A DNA stretch of 64,000 bases from Streptomyces flaveolus (GTDB lineage Bacteria > Actinomycetota > Actinomycetes > Streptomycetales > Streptomycetaceae): assembly GCF_000716535.1 (NCBI RefSeq), contig NZ_JNWV01000013.1, positions 124,001-188,000 of the forward strand. Reading direction: 5' to 3'. Below are positions 34,150 through 43,148 of this stretch, piece after piece. A program made the translations under genes and the position numbers. A model generated the notes under the pieces. That model was not told where the DNA came from and made no database searches. It saw only the letters and a program-made list of their open reading frames with translations. Positions within the stretch are counted from its first letter, which is position 1. Each line of letters starts with the position of its first letter.

Positions 34150-35517
34150 ATGGCTACTGTTCCGGCCATGCCTCCCCACACTGAGCTGACCGACCCGCGC
34201 ACCGGACTGGTCCGGTCCGTCCAGCCGGTCTCCGAAGAGAACGACGTGCTCGACGCCGTGCGACGCGCCTCCGAGGCCGCCCCCCGATGGGCGGCACTTC
34301 CGGTGTCCCAGCGCAGCCGACGCCTGTTCGCCCTGGCCCAGCTCGTCGAGGATTCCCTCGATGCGTACGCGCTGGCCGAGCAGGCGGGTACCGGCAAACC
34401 GCTGGAGCAGGCCCACGGCGAGATCGCCGCCGCCGTCGACGTCCTGCGGTTCTACGCCGGCGCCGTCCGCGCGGACACCGGGCCGTCCGCGGGCCGGTAC
34501 CTGCCGGGCCGGGAGAGCTGGGTCCGCTGGGAACCGTTGGGCGTGCTCGCCGCCATCGTGCCGTGGAACTACCCGCTCCTGATGGCCGCATGGCGGCTCG
34601 GTCCCGCGCTGGCGGCCGGGAACACGGTCGTGCTCAAACCGGCGGAGACGACCCCGGACACCGCGCTGCTGATCGCCTCCCACGCCGAGCAGACCCTCGG
34701 TCCGGGTGTTCTCGTCACGCTCCCCGGCGACCGGCGCACCGGGCGTCTGCTGGTGGAGGGCGCGGTCGACGCCGTGGCGTTCACCGGCAGCAACGCGGGC
34801 GGAACCGATGTGGCGCAGCGCGCCGGAATCCGACGTCTGAGCCTTGAACTGGGCGGCAACTGCCCGGTCGTCGTCCTGCCGGACGCTCCGGACTACAGCT
34901 ACGACGAGATCGTGGCGGCCTGCGTCTACAACGCCGGACAGAGCTGCGCCGCCCCGGCCCGGGTCATCACCCTCCAGGAGAACCACGACGAGGTGGTCGA
35001 GCGGCTGGCCGAGGCGATGGCACGGCGGCCCGCCGGCACACACTTCGGCCCGCTCAACAATCCCGACCAGGCGGCCCGGTTCGACCGCGTCGTGGAAGCC
35101 AGCGCCGCCAAGATCCGCCATGTCGCACCGCTGGAGGTCACCGCCGCGGAACAGGGCGGCTACTGGCGTCCGGGCCAGATCCTCGCGGGGGTGACCGAGG
35201 ACGATCCGGCCGTCGTGCAGGAGGTGTTCGGACCGCTGCTCACCGTGCAGGCCGCCGTCGGCGTGGACGACGCGGTCCAGCTGGCCAACGGCGTCGACCA
35301 CGCGCTGGCCGCCAGCGTCTGGAGCACCGCCGGCGGTCCCGCCCTCGCCCTCGCCCAGCGGCTGGACTGCGGTGAGGTCTGGGTCAACTGCCACCTGGAA
35401 CAGACGCCGGAGCTGCCGCACGGCGGCCGTAGGAGTTCGGGGCAGGGCACCGACCTGAGCGTCCTGGCGCTCGCGGAGTACCAGCGGCCGAAGACCGTCA
35501 CGGTACGGCTCGACTGA
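34150..35517 (+). CDS. Aldehyde dehydrogenase
   Basis: 455 aa from the ATG at 34150. All NAD(P)-dependent aldehyde dehydrogenase residues are present: Asn140 in VPWNYP, Lys163 in LKPAE, Glu233 in LELGGN and the nucleophile Cys266 in NAGQSCAAP. It oxidises an aldehyde to a carboxylic acid; the sequence resembles the betaine-aldehyde or aminobutyraldehyde dehydrogenase group. It probably supplies an amino-acid-like or acid precursor. The GNAT gene follows after 76 bases. Confidence 0.92.
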   Translation: MATVPAMPPHTELTDPRTGLVRSVQPVSEENDVLDAVRRASEAAPRWAALPVSQRSRRLFALAQLVEDSLDAYALAEQAGTGKPLEQAHGEIAAAVDVLRFYAGAVRADTGPSAGRYLPGRESWVRWEPLGVLAAIVPWNYPLLMAAWRLGPALAAGNTVVLKPAETTPDTALLIASHAEQTLGPGVLVTLPGDRRTGRLLVEGAVDAVAFTGSNAGGTDVAQRAGIRRLSLELGGNCPVVVLPDAPDYSYDEIVAACVYNAGQSCAAPARVITLQENHDEVVERLAEAMARRPAGTHFGPLNNPDQAARFDRVVEASAAKIRHVAPLEVTAAEQGGYWRPGQILAGVTEDDPAVVQEVFGPLLTVQAAVGVDDAVQLANGVDHALAASVWSTAGGPALALAQRLDCGEVWVNCHLEQTPELPHGGRRSSGQGTDLSVLALAEYQRPKTVTVRLD

Positions 35518-35540
35518 CCGGAACCGGCGCCGTCCCGACT

Positions 35541-35558
35541 GCGGAATTTCCTCAGTTG
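35541..35558. promoter_or_regulatory. 18-base repeated element, copy B
   Basis: GCGGAATTTCCTCAGTTG, 16 of 18 positions identical to copy A, ends 35 bases before the GNAT start codon. Recurrence within the cluster suggests a regulator binding site. Confidence 0.5.
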
Positions 35559-35593
35559 ACGAAGCCGCAGAGACCTGAGGAGGACGAGAAGCT

Positions 35594-36106
35594 GTGACAG
35601 AAGGCCATGGTCACACCTGGCAATGGGGTGTCGCCGAGCTCGACGAAACCCCGCAGGTCCACGCGTTGCTCAGCGCGTGCGACACCTATCAGGCGGAACA
35701 GTCCGGTACGCCGGTGCCCCTGCGCCGGCCCGAGCGCACCCGGGAACTCGTCATGTCCGCCGCCGTCCATGTACTGCGGTCCGTCGACGGCATCACCGCG
35801 ATGTTCACACTCGCCTGGGAGGACTCGACGCCCGACGGATACCCAGCCGCCGCCCGGCCGGCCCGGCTCAGCCGGCTGGCGGTGCGGCCCGAGCTGCTCA
35901 GCACCGGCTCCATGGCCGGCGTGCAGTGCGTCCGCAGGGCGATCGAGCTGGCCACCGCACGGGGTGCCGACGTCCTGCGTGCCGAGGCGAACCCGGATCT
36001 GGTCCAGACCCGGGCCCTCCTCGGACACCTGGGGTTCCGACAGCACGGCCCCGTCGAGTCGGACGGTCACCGGCGCTGGGTGCGGCTGCAACGGCAGCTT
36101 GCCTAG
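35594..36106 (+). CDS. GNAT-family N-acetyltransferase
   Basis: 170 aa, GTG start with AGGACGAG upstream. The GNAT core is visible: ARLSRLAVRPELLSTGSMAGVQCVRRAIELATARGADVLRAEANPDLVQTRALLGHLGFRQHG. The acetyl-CoA-binding Q/RxxGxG/A loop is degenerate (RPELLSTGS). It may acylate an amine of the product or confer self-resistance. Its stop codon overlaps the stop of the convergent ACP gene by 3 bases. Confidence 0.8.
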   Translation: MTEGHGHTWQWGVAELDETPQVHALLSACDTYQAEQSGTPVPLRRPERTRELVMSAAVHVLRSVDGITAMFTLAWEDSTPDGYPAAARPARLSRLAVRPELLSTGSMAGVQCVRRAIELATARGADVLRAEANPDLVQTRALLGHLGFRQHGPVESDGHRRWVRLQRQLA

Positions 36107-36375
36107 GCCGTCGTGTCACCGGTCGCCGGCGCGGGCCGCAGGCCGGCGACCGCTCGGCTGATGCTGCGCACACTTCGGAACGTGTCCCACTGAATCAGCT
36201 CTGCCGGGAAGGTGACCGACAGCTCTTGCTCCAGATCGACCAGGAGCGCCACCACCAGCAGGGACTCCAGTCCGGCGGCGGTCAGTTCGGCGTCCGGATC
36301 GGACAGCGCGGTCGAGGACTCCGGGGGCAGGTGCCGCCGGGCGATGTCGGCGACGCGGGTCATCAGCTCATCCAT
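36103..36375 (-). CDS. Second discrete acyl carrier protein
   Basis: 90 aa. Ser38 in TAAGLESLLVVALLVDLEQELSVTFP is in the phosphopantetheine position (GLESL in place of the usual GxDSL). The rest fits the four-helix carrier fold. The only minus-strand gene in this part of the cluster, it is convergent with and slightly overlaps the GNAT gene. It shares little sequence with the ACP at 28931 beyond the fold, so it likely has a different partner. Confidence 0.85.
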   Translation of the reverse strand: MDELMTRVADIARRHLPPESSTALSDPDAELTAAGLESLLVVALLVDLEQELSVTFPAELIQWDTFRSVRSISRAVAGLRPAPATGDTTA

Positions 36376-36636
36376 GCGGCGGAGTGTAGGGAGGGGTCCC
36401 GGTGGCGGACAGCCGCGCCGGGACCCGGTCCGGGGACGCTGGCCCGGTCCTCCGGCCCGTGCGAGACTGCGGCCATTCCTGGTGCGGGACGGGCCGACGG
36501 CACACGTCGGACCACGTCGTACCGCGCCACCCCCGCCATGCCGCGTTCCAGCCGGTCGTTCCGGCCGCGGATGGCCGCTGCCCGCTCGTCATCGGTGCCT
36601 ATATGACGCCTCGTCAGACAGGAGACGACCACCTTG

Positions 36637-37542
36637 ATGCACGGCGAGATCTCCGAACAGCCGGACGCGCCTCATGTGCGGCGGCGCCAGGAGCTTCTGT
36701 CCGGCAGTCACCGTTTTCCCGAGCCGGGGCCGGTGACCACCGCGTCCGCGGCCGGCTTCCTGCCGGCAGGCGTCCCGGGCCTGCTGGCCGACCTGGCCGA
36801 GCGGGGCTTCGCGATGCGGCAACTGGACCGTCCGCTGGACACGCGTGAGTTCCGCGCGCTCGGCGACGTCCTCGGTTCCCCGATCCCGGAGACCGACGAG
36901 CAGGTGCGGCCGTTCGTCGAGGACGGCGTCGTACTGAACCTGATCAGTCGGCACACCGAGACCGCCGACGTCGGTCTCCAGCCCTTCGCGACGAACTACC
37001 TGTCGCTGCACACCGAGGGCAGCGGGCGCCCGGTCGCGCGGCAGCCGCGTTACCTCGTGCTGATGTGCCGCGAACCCGGCGACGGCGACGGAACCGCCCA
37101 GACGGTGCTGACGCCGATGGCCGGTGTCGCCGCACGGCTGGCACCGGAGCAGACGCGGACGCTGGCCCGCACCTGCTACCGGCACGCCGGGGGCGACCCG
37201 TGGATCGCCCGGGACCAGGACGGCCGGACGGTCTTCTCGTTCCGGGACTTCATGGGCCAGACTCTGCGCTGGACGCACGACGGCCACGCGACGGACACAG
37301 GGACCGTCGACGACGCCCTGCGCGCACTGCTCGACGCCATGTACCACCCCGACGGCATGGTGGCGGTGCGCTGGCACCCCGGACTGCTCGTCGTCTTCGA
37401 CAACACCTTCTTCTTCCACGGCCGCACCGCACGTGTCGGTCCCCTGAAGAAACCTCGCCACCTCATGCGGCTCCGTGTGGCCGAGGCACGGCCCGCCGCA
37501 ACCGAGGAGCCGATCGACCAAAGGAGAGCGGAACATGTCTGA
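36637..37542 (+). CDS. TauD/clavaminate-synthase-like Fe(II)/2-oxoglutarate oxygenase
   Basis: 301 aa from the ATG at 36637; a TTG one codon earlier is possible. The metal-binding triad is visible: His125 and Glu127 in YLSLHTEGS, distal His261 in FFFHGRTA, with Arg263 or a nearby Arg for 2-oxoglutarate. TauD-family enzymes of secondary metabolism hydroxylate or desaturate amino acids, often carrier-bound. The carrier protein gene directly downstream overlaps its end, which supports action on a carrier-bound substrate. Confidence 0.87.
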   Translation: MHGEISEQPDAPHVRRRQELLSGSHRFPEPGPVTTASAAGFLPAGVPGLLADLAERGFAMRQLDRPLDTREFRALGDVLGSPIPETDEQVRPFVEDGVVLNLISRHTETADVGLQPFATNYLSLHTEGSGRPVARQPRYLVLMCREPGDGDGTAQTVLTPMAGVAARLAPEQTRTLARTCYRHAGGDPWIARDQDGRTVFSFRDFMGQTLRWTHDGHATDTGTVDDALRALLDAMYHPDGMVAVRWHPGLLVVFDNTFFFHGRTARVGPLKKPRHLMRLRVAEARPAATEEPIDQRRAEHV

Positions 37543-37795
37543 CAAGGATCTCGGACTCGACGACCTGGTGCAGCTCGTCGCCGAGGTGATCGGCGGCGCG
37601 TCGGTCACCGCCGATGACAACTTCTTCGATCTGGGCGGCGACTCGCTCCACGCGGCGCAGCTCGCGCTGCTGCTCGACGAGAGGTGGGACCAGTCGGTCG
37701 ACGTCATGGTCATCCTCACGGCGGACTCGATTCGTGAGATGTACACCGAAATCGTGGAGGGCCGGGCGGACAGCTTCACGCCCGCCCTGAACTGA
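37535..37795 (+). CDS. Discrete peptidyl carrier protein
   Basis: 86 aa, ATG with AAGGAG 8 bases upstream, inside the end of the oxygenase gene. The signature DNFFDLGGDSLHAAQL is the classical NRPS PCP motif, with Ser37 as phosphopantetheine site. It probably carries an aminoacyl thioester loaded by one of the free-standing adenylation enzymes and modified by the overlapping oxygenase. Confidence 0.93.
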   Translation: MSDKDLGLDDLVQLVAEVIGGASVTADDNFFDLGGDSLHAAQLALLLDERWDQSVDVMVILTADSIREMYTEIVEGRADSFTPALN

Positions 37796-37866
37796 CGCGC
37801 CGACACAGCATCCGCCCGCCAACCGCCGTACCGGTCAGTCCCGTACCCACAACCATCGGAGTCGCA

Positions 37867-39426
37867 GTGCAACTCTTCTCGCGCATCCCCGATCCGCGGC
37901 CCGCACCGGTGCCGGCGGAGGCCGCGGCGGCCGCCCGCCGGGCGGAGGACTCACACGCGGTCCTGCTGCCCGGCGTGGACGAGCGCATGCTCGACGTGTA
38001 CCGCCATGCGAAGGACCCGGGAGACCCCCTGGAGCTGCGCAACCTCTGGCTCGGCCGGGTGGAGCACGAGCTGGGCCGGCACAGCGGCCGGCCGTGGCTG
38101 GCCGACCAGTGGCGCTCGGCCTCGCGGCGCCGCGAGGTGACGGCCGACGAGGTGCTGCGCTCCCGGGCGACCGTGCGGTTCGTCAAGGAGCTGTTCAACT
38201 GGTACTTCCGCGACGACCTCTACGGCGAGCTGGCCTCGCCGGACCTGCTCATCATGTCCAGCGGCGCGGTCCAGGAGGAGCTGTGGGGACTGCCCGAGAC
38301 ACTGAAGGAGTGCATCCGGTACGCACTGGAGCGTGACTGGTACGGCTACTCGGACTCGCGCGGCCGTACCTCGGCCCGGGAGGCGGTCGCGGCCTACGAG
38401 AACGCCCGCATCGAAGGCGCCTCCTACACGGCCGACCGGATCGCCCTCACGATGGGCGGCACGTTCGCGGTGAGCAGTCTCGCCGACTTCATCCTGGAGA
38501 ACTCCGCCGGCCGGGCACTGTGCGGCATCCCCAACTATCCGCCGCTCGTGGAGTCGATCGCCCGCCGCCGGCCGGTCCAGCTGGTACCGCTGCCGTCCGT
38601 GGACGGTGTCACGGACCTGAACCCGCTCATCGAGGCGCTGACCCCGTCCACACCCCTCGTCATGCTGCAAACGGTCGGCAATCCCACCGGAGCGGCGGTC
38701 CGGGAGGCCGACCTGGCCAGGCTGATCGCGACCGCGAGTCCGACCACGATGATCGTCCTCGACGAGTGCCATGAGTGGCTGGGACCGGTTCACCGCGCAT
38801 CGGCCCGGCGGGCCGCGCCCAACGTCATCCGGGTGTCGAGCCTGTCCAAGGCGTGGTCCGCGCCGGGGCTGAAGGTCGGCTGGATCACCGCGGACGAGCG
38901 GTTCATCGGTGAGTACTACGAGTACGCGTCGACGTCCTTCGGTGGACCGCCGTCCTTCTTCTACACCGTGGTCGAGTTCCTGGCCTCGATGGAGCGCTGG
39001 CTCGTCGAAGGACTGGACGAGCCCGGCCCGGCGGAGCTGGCCGGGTTCGAGTCGGGTTACGGGCTGGACCTGGACCGGCTGGGCCGCGCCTACCGGTCGT
39101 ACCGGCAGGACCGGCGCAGCCGCGAGGGGGCACTGACCGTGCTGCGCGACGCCACGGTGGCCCGTCTGGCCGACACCACCGCCGTGGTGCACCGGCCGCA
39201 CTACTCGATCAACGCGGCGGTCGAACTGCCCGGTTGGGACGACTCCTACCGCTGCTTCCGCGACCTGCTCCGCGAGACAGGTGTCTCGGTCTACCCCGGG
39301 ATACTCAACTTCTGCCTCTCCGGAAACGTCAGCCGGATCACCACCTCGCGTGGCTGGGCAGACCTGTCCGCGGCGCTGGACCGCCTGAAGGCCCACCTGG
39401 AGGCGACACCGTGCCTGGTCCGCTGA
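37867..39426 (+). CDS. PLP-dependent class I/II aminotransferase-fold enzyme
   Basis: 519 aa, GTG start. Fold-type I residues: YGYSDSRGRTSAREAVAAY, Asn272 in GNPTGA, Asp299 in VLDECHEW, and Schiff-base Lys328 in SSLSKAWSAPGLKVGW. About 120 extra N-terminal residues precede the core and make it longer than the usual 400 aa. It may transaminate an amino acid precursor; aminotransferase-like enzymes in such clusters can also be cyclopropane-forming or replacement enzymes. The AMP-ligase gene overlaps its end. Confidence 0.88.
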   Translation: MQLFSRIPDPRPAPVPAEAAAAARRAEDSHAVLLPGVDERMLDVYRHAKDPGDPLELRNLWLGRVEHELGRHSGRPWLADQWRSASRRREVTADEVLRSRATVRFVKELFNWYFRDDLYGELASPDLLIMSSGAVQEELWGLPETLKECIRYALERDWYGYSDSRGRTSAREAVAAYENARIEGASYTADRIALTMGGTFAVSSLADFILENSAGRALCGIPNYPPLVESIARRRPVQLVPLPSVDGVTDLNPLIEALTPSTPLVMLQTVGNPTGAAVREADLARLIATASPTTMIVLDECHEWLGPVHRASARRAAPNVIRVSSLSKAWSAPGLKVGWITADERFIGEYYEYASTSFGGPPSFFYTVVEFLASMERWLVEGLDEPGPAELAGFESGYGLDLDRLGRAYRSYRQDRRSREGALTVLRDATVARLADTTAVVHRPHYSINAAVELPGWDDSYRCFRDLLRETGVSVYPGILNFCLSGNVSRITTSRGWADLSAALDRLKAHLEATPCLVR

Positions 39427-41024
39427 CGTCCGCCGCGATGGACACCACCCGGGACGACCACGCCAGGGCGCACACCTACCGGGGTACGCCGTTCGGCCCG
39501 CCCTGGCCGCTCCACGACGACATCATCAGCCGCCTGACACGGCACGCGGCATCGCGTGCCGGAGCGCCCTGTCTCACCACGGTCGCGGCCGACGGGACCG
39601 AGACGACGCTGTCCTACCGCGAGGTGGACACGGCCGGCCGGCGCATGGCCGACTGGCTGCGCCGCACGGCCGGCCCGCCGCGCGGCACGGTGGTCGGCCT
39701 GATGCCCCGCAACGACGCCGCGTCGGTCGTGGCGATCCTGGGCCTGCTGCGGGCCGGGCATCCGATGCTGATGCTCAGTCCCGACGACCCGCCCGGACGG
39801 ACCCGGCAGCTCCTCGACGCCATGGACGTCACGCTCCTGCTGCGGTCCCCCACGGTCCCGGCGGCGCCAGGACTCGCATCGCTCGCCCTCCCCGGCGTGC
39901 CCGAGCTGACCGGCATACCGTCCGAGGTGACCGAGAGCGCACCGGACCCGGCCTCGGACGCCTTCTTCTTCGGCACGTCCGGCTCGACGGCCGCCGCCAA
40001 GCTGGTCGCACAGTCCCGTTACAACGCGACGGTCAACGCGGCCGCGGTGACCGCACACCACCGGCTGAAGCCAGGGGACCGCATCCTCGGCTGCCTGCCC
40101 CTGCACCACGTCAACGGCCTGCACTTCACGGTGCTCGGCACGGTGGCCGCCGGCGCCCACCTGGTCCTTGCCCACGAGTTCGACCCCTTCCGGTACCCCG
40201 GACTGCTCGCCAGGTTCCGGCCCCGTCTGGCCAGCGTCGTCCCCAGCGTGCTGGAAGGGCTCGTCCACACCTCCCGCGGCCTGGCGCTGCCCGGCGAGTT
40301 CGAGTACTTCGTCTCCGCAGCCGCGCCGCTGACCACACGGACCGCCCGGGACGTGCGGCAAAGGCTGGGTGTGCCCGTCGTCCAGGGGTACGGGCTGACC
40401 GAGACCACGAACTTCTCCGCGACGATGCCGCCCGACCTGTCCGCCGAGTCCTTCCGGCGGCTGCTGTACGACGCGGAGATCCCGTCCATCGGCACGGCCG
40501 TCCACGGCAACGAGATGGCGGTGCTGCGCAGCGACGGCAGCCGCGCCGACCCCGGCGAGACCGGTGAGATCTGCATGCGCGGTCACAACGTGATGAGCCG
40601 GTACGCCGGCAACGAGGAGGCGACCGCCGCCGCCTTCCTGGGCGGCTGGTTCCACTCCCAGGACCTGGGTTACGCGGTCCGGGACGAGGACGACGGCAGG
40701 GAGTTCTTCTTCATCACCGGACGCAGCAAGAACATCGCCAAGATCGGGGGCGAAAGCGTCTCGCTGGAGGAGATGGAACGGCTGCTGAGGGCCGTGCCGG
40801 GCGTACGGGACGCCGCGTGCGCCCGTCTCCCGCACCGGCTCACCGGCGAGCAGATCGCGGCGGCGGTCGTCTTCGAGGGTGAGGAGCGTCCCGATCTGCG
40901 AGCGCACCTGGCCGCCTCGTTCGCCGCCGCAGTGCTGCCGCGGCGCTTCGTCGAACTCGACGCCGTACCACGCACGGCCACCGGGAAGATCCTCAGGCCC
41001 CAGCTGGCCGAACTGCTGTCCTGA
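39411..41024 (+). CDS. AMP-dependent acyl/aminoacyl ligase, free-standing
   Basis: 537 aa. The GTG at 39411 has GGAGG 7 bases upstream inside the preceding gene; an internal ATG at 39438 is the alternative. Adenylate-forming core motifs: FFFGTSGSTAAAKLV (P-loop), GYGLTETTN, GWFHSQDLGY, GRSKNIAKIGGESVS and the C-terminal Lys in PRTATGKILRPQL. It resembles fatty-acyl/aryl-CoA ligases more than NRPS A domains. It probably activates a carboxylic acid and loads an acyl carrier protein. Confidence 0.9.
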   Translation: MPGPLTSAAMDTTRDDHARAHTYRGTPFGPPWPLHDDIISRLTRHAASRAGAPCLTTVAADGTETTLSYREVDTAGRRMADWLRRTAGPPRGTVVGLMPRNDAASVVAILGLLRAGHPMLMLSPDDPPGRTRQLLDAMDVTLLLRSPTVPAAPGLASLALPGVPELTGIPSEVTESAPDPASDAFFFGTSGSTAAAKLVAQSRYNATVNAAAVTAHHRLKPGDRILGCLPLHHVNGLHFTVLGTVAAGAHLVLAHEFDPFRYPGLLARFRPRLASVVPSVLEGLVHTSRGLALPGEFEYFVSAAAPLTTRTARDVRQRLGVPVVQGYGLTETTNFSATMPPDLSAESFRRLLYDAEIPSIGTAVHGNEMAVLRSDGSRADPGETGEICMRGHNVMSRYAGNEEATAAAFLGGWFHSQDLGYAVRDEDDGREFFFITGRSKNIAKIGGESVSLEEMERLLRAVPGVRDAACARLPHRLTGEQIAAAVVFEGEERPDLRAHLAASFAAAVLPRRFVELDAVPRTATGKILRPQLAELLS

Positions 41025-41099
41025 CGACCGGCGCCGCACACCGCGTCACACCGTCCTCGACACCCCACATCACCATCCGGATCCGGAGGGATCAGTGCC

Positions 41100-41972
41100 A
41101 TGAGTTTTCCGCTGAGCACGAAGCAGCGTTCCCAGTTCGACGAAGACGGCTTCCTGGCCCTGCCCGGGCTGCTGACGAAGGAGGAGATCGCGACGATCCT
41201 CGACGTCGCCGACAGCGCCCACGCCCAAGGGCTCCGAGAAGGCCACGGGGGTGCCGAACGCACCGTGCACGACTACGACATCGCCGCCGTCGACCCCACG
41301 CTGTGGGAGTTCGGTGCCCACGAGCGGATCCTGGACGCGGTGGAGTCACTGATCGGCCCGGACATCCAGATCCACCACTCGAAGATGGCGTGGACGCCGG
41401 ACGCGGTGGGCAAGGGCGGCGTCCGGTGGCACCAGGATTTCGCCTTCCTGCCGCACTCCAACACCTCGCTCGTGTCCGCCTTCATCTACCTCGACGACAC
41501 CACCGTGGAGAACGGCGCCATGAGGGTCGTACGGGGGAGTCACAAGGAGGGCCTGCTCGACCACACCGACGGCAACGGCATCTTCCTCGCCCACTGCCAG
41601 GAGAGCCGGATGTGGGCGGACGAGAGCCGCATCGCCGCCATCGAGGTGCCGGCCGGCAGCGTCAGCATCCACCACTGCCTCGCGCTCCACTCCTCCGGGC
41701 CCAACCACGCCGGCCGGCCCAGGCGCGGCCTGATCTTCCAGTACCGCGCGGCCGACGCGGTGCAGCTCGGTGGTGTCGTCTTCCAGGACACCGGCCGGAC
41801 CGTGCGCGGCTCGTTCCCCGGGCGTGCGCGCTGCGAGGCGGTCTCCTTCAACCTGCCGTTCAACGTCTGGCCCGGCGAGACCGACCGGAACTTCGGTACG
41901 TACGACCGTCTCCTCGGTGACGAGGTCAGGCGCCGCGGCCTGAACCCCGTCCCCGCCGCAGTGGCCGGCTGA
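41100..41972 (+). CDS. PhyH-type (phytanoyl-CoA dioxygenase family) oxygenase
   Basis: 290 aa. Iron ligands are His111 and Asp113 in RWHQDFAF and His197 in ALHSSGPN, with a following Arg (RPRRGLIFQY) for 2-oxoglutarate. It also has the family start QFDEDGFLALPGLLTKEEI. Such enzymes hydroxylate, epoxidise or halogenate; Asp113 is retained, so halogenation is not indicated. It is the second iron oxygenase of the cluster. Confidence 0.9.
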   Translation: MSFPLSTKQRSQFDEDGFLALPGLLTKEEIATILDVADSAHAQGLREGHGGAERTVHDYDIAAVDPTLWEFGAHERILDAVESLIGPDIQIHHSKMAWTPDAVGKGGVRWHQDFAFLPHSNTSLVSAFIYLDDTTVENGAMRVVRGSHKEGLLDHTDGNGIFLAHCQESRMWADESRIAAIEVPAGSVSIHHCLALHSSGPNHAGRPRRGLIFQYRAADAVQLGGVVFQDTGRTVRGSFPGRARCEAVSFNLPFNVWPGETDRNFGTYDRLLGDEVRRRGLNPVPAAVAG

Positions 41973-42002
41973 GCGGCCGGCCCATCGAGGAAGGACGATC
42001 CG

Positions 42003-43148
42003 GTGGACTTCTCATGGTCACCTGAGCAGCAGGCGCGGATCGACGAGGTCGTCCGCTTCGGGTGCGAGCAACTCGCCGACGACGTCGAGCGGCGCGACGC
42101 GGAGGGCATCTTCTGGCACGAGGGCTGGCGGCGGTGCGGACGGTTCGGCCTGCTCGGGCTGCCCAGCCCGGCCGAGTACGGCGGTGCCGGCGCCGACCGG
42201 CTCACCGTCATGGCCACCCTGGAGGCGCTCGGTTACGCCTGCCGGGACAACGGGCTCCTGTTCGGGATCAACGCCCATCTGTGGGGCTGCGTGCTGCCCG
42301 TACGCGAGTTCGGCAGCGACGCGCAGCGGGCGCGCTGGTTGCCGGGGCTCTCGGACGGCTCGCTCATCGGCGCACTGGCCATGACGGAGCCCGGATCCGG
42401 GTCCGACGCGTACCGGCTGTCCACCACGGCGGTCGCCAAGGAGGGCGGTTACCTGCTCAACGGCGCCAAAGCCATGGTGACGAACGCTCCGATCGCCGAC
42501 CTGATCGTGGTCATCGCACGGACCGACCCGGCCGGCGGCATCGGCGGACTGTCCGCGTTCCTGGTCGACCGGCACACCGCCGGCCTCCAGGTGAGCGAAC
42601 CGGTGGCGAAGATGGGCCTGCGCACCGTGCCGATGGGAGAGCTCACCCTCACCGACTGCTGGGTGCCGGCCGACGCCCTGCTCGGGCACCTCGGTGCCGG
42701 CATGGCCGTGTTCAACCTGGCCATGGACTGGGAGCGGGCCTGCATCATGGCCAGTGCCGTCGGTGTCATGCGCCACCTGCTGGAGCGCAGCACCGCGTAT
42801 GCCAGGGAACACGAGCGTTTCGGGCAGCCGATCGGTCAGTTCCAGGCGGTGGCGCACCGCCTGGTCGACATGAAGCTGCGGCTGGAGACCTCGCGCCTGC
42901 TGCTGTACCAACTGGGCTGGCTGCGGGACAGCGGCCGGCAGTCGCCCGGCGAGCCCGCCCTGGTCAAACTGCACCTGAGCGAATCCCTGGTGCAGTCGAG
43001 CCTGGACGCCTTGCAGATCCACGGCGGCAACGGCTACCTGGCCGACTCGGGCCTGGAGCGACAGGTGCGGGACGCGCTGGCCGGCCGGTTCTACTCCGGG
43101 ACGTCGGACGTCCAGCGGAACATCGTGGCAAGGAGCCTCGGGCTGTGA
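42003..43148 (+). CDS. Acyl-CoA dehydrogenase, prolyl-carrier-dehydrogenase-like
   Basis: 381 aa, GTG start. Flavoprotein motifs MTEPGSGSDAY and LQIHGGNGYLADSGLERQVRDA are present. The C-terminal position usually occupied by the catalytic Glu reads FYSGTSDVQR, lacking it, while Glu244 in AMDWERACIMAS occupies the alternative isovaleryl-CoA-dehydrogenase-type site. Flavoenzymes that oxidise prolyl-S-PCP to pyrrolyl-S-PCP (RedW, PigA, PltE type) share this arrangement. It is coupled (GTGA overlap) to an A domain, which fits oxidation of a carrier-bound amino acid. Proline as substrate is inferred. Confidence 0.85.
   Translation: MDFSWSPEQQARIDEVVRFGCEQLADDVERRDAEGIFWHEGWRRCGRFGLLGLPSPAEYGGAGADRLTVMATLEALGYACRDNGLLFGINAHLWGCVLPVREFGSDAQRARWLPGLSDGSLIGALAMTEPGSGSDAYRLSTTAVAKEGGYLLNGAKAMVTNAPIADLIVVIARTDPAGGIGGLSAFLVDRHTAGLQVSEPVAKMGLRTVPMGELTLTDCWVPADALLGHLGAGMAVFNLAMDWERACIMASAVGVMRHLLERSTAYAREHERFGQPIGQFQAVAHRLVDMKLRLETSRLLLYQLGWLRDSGRQSPGEPALVKLHLSESLVQSSLDALQIHGGNGYLADSGLERQVRDALAGRFYSGTSDVQRNIVARSLGL

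Noticed and set aside
41100..41972. Iron-dependent halogenase of the PhyH family
   Set aside because: The metal-binding HxD acidic residue (Asp113) is present; halogenases of this type have Ala or Gly there.
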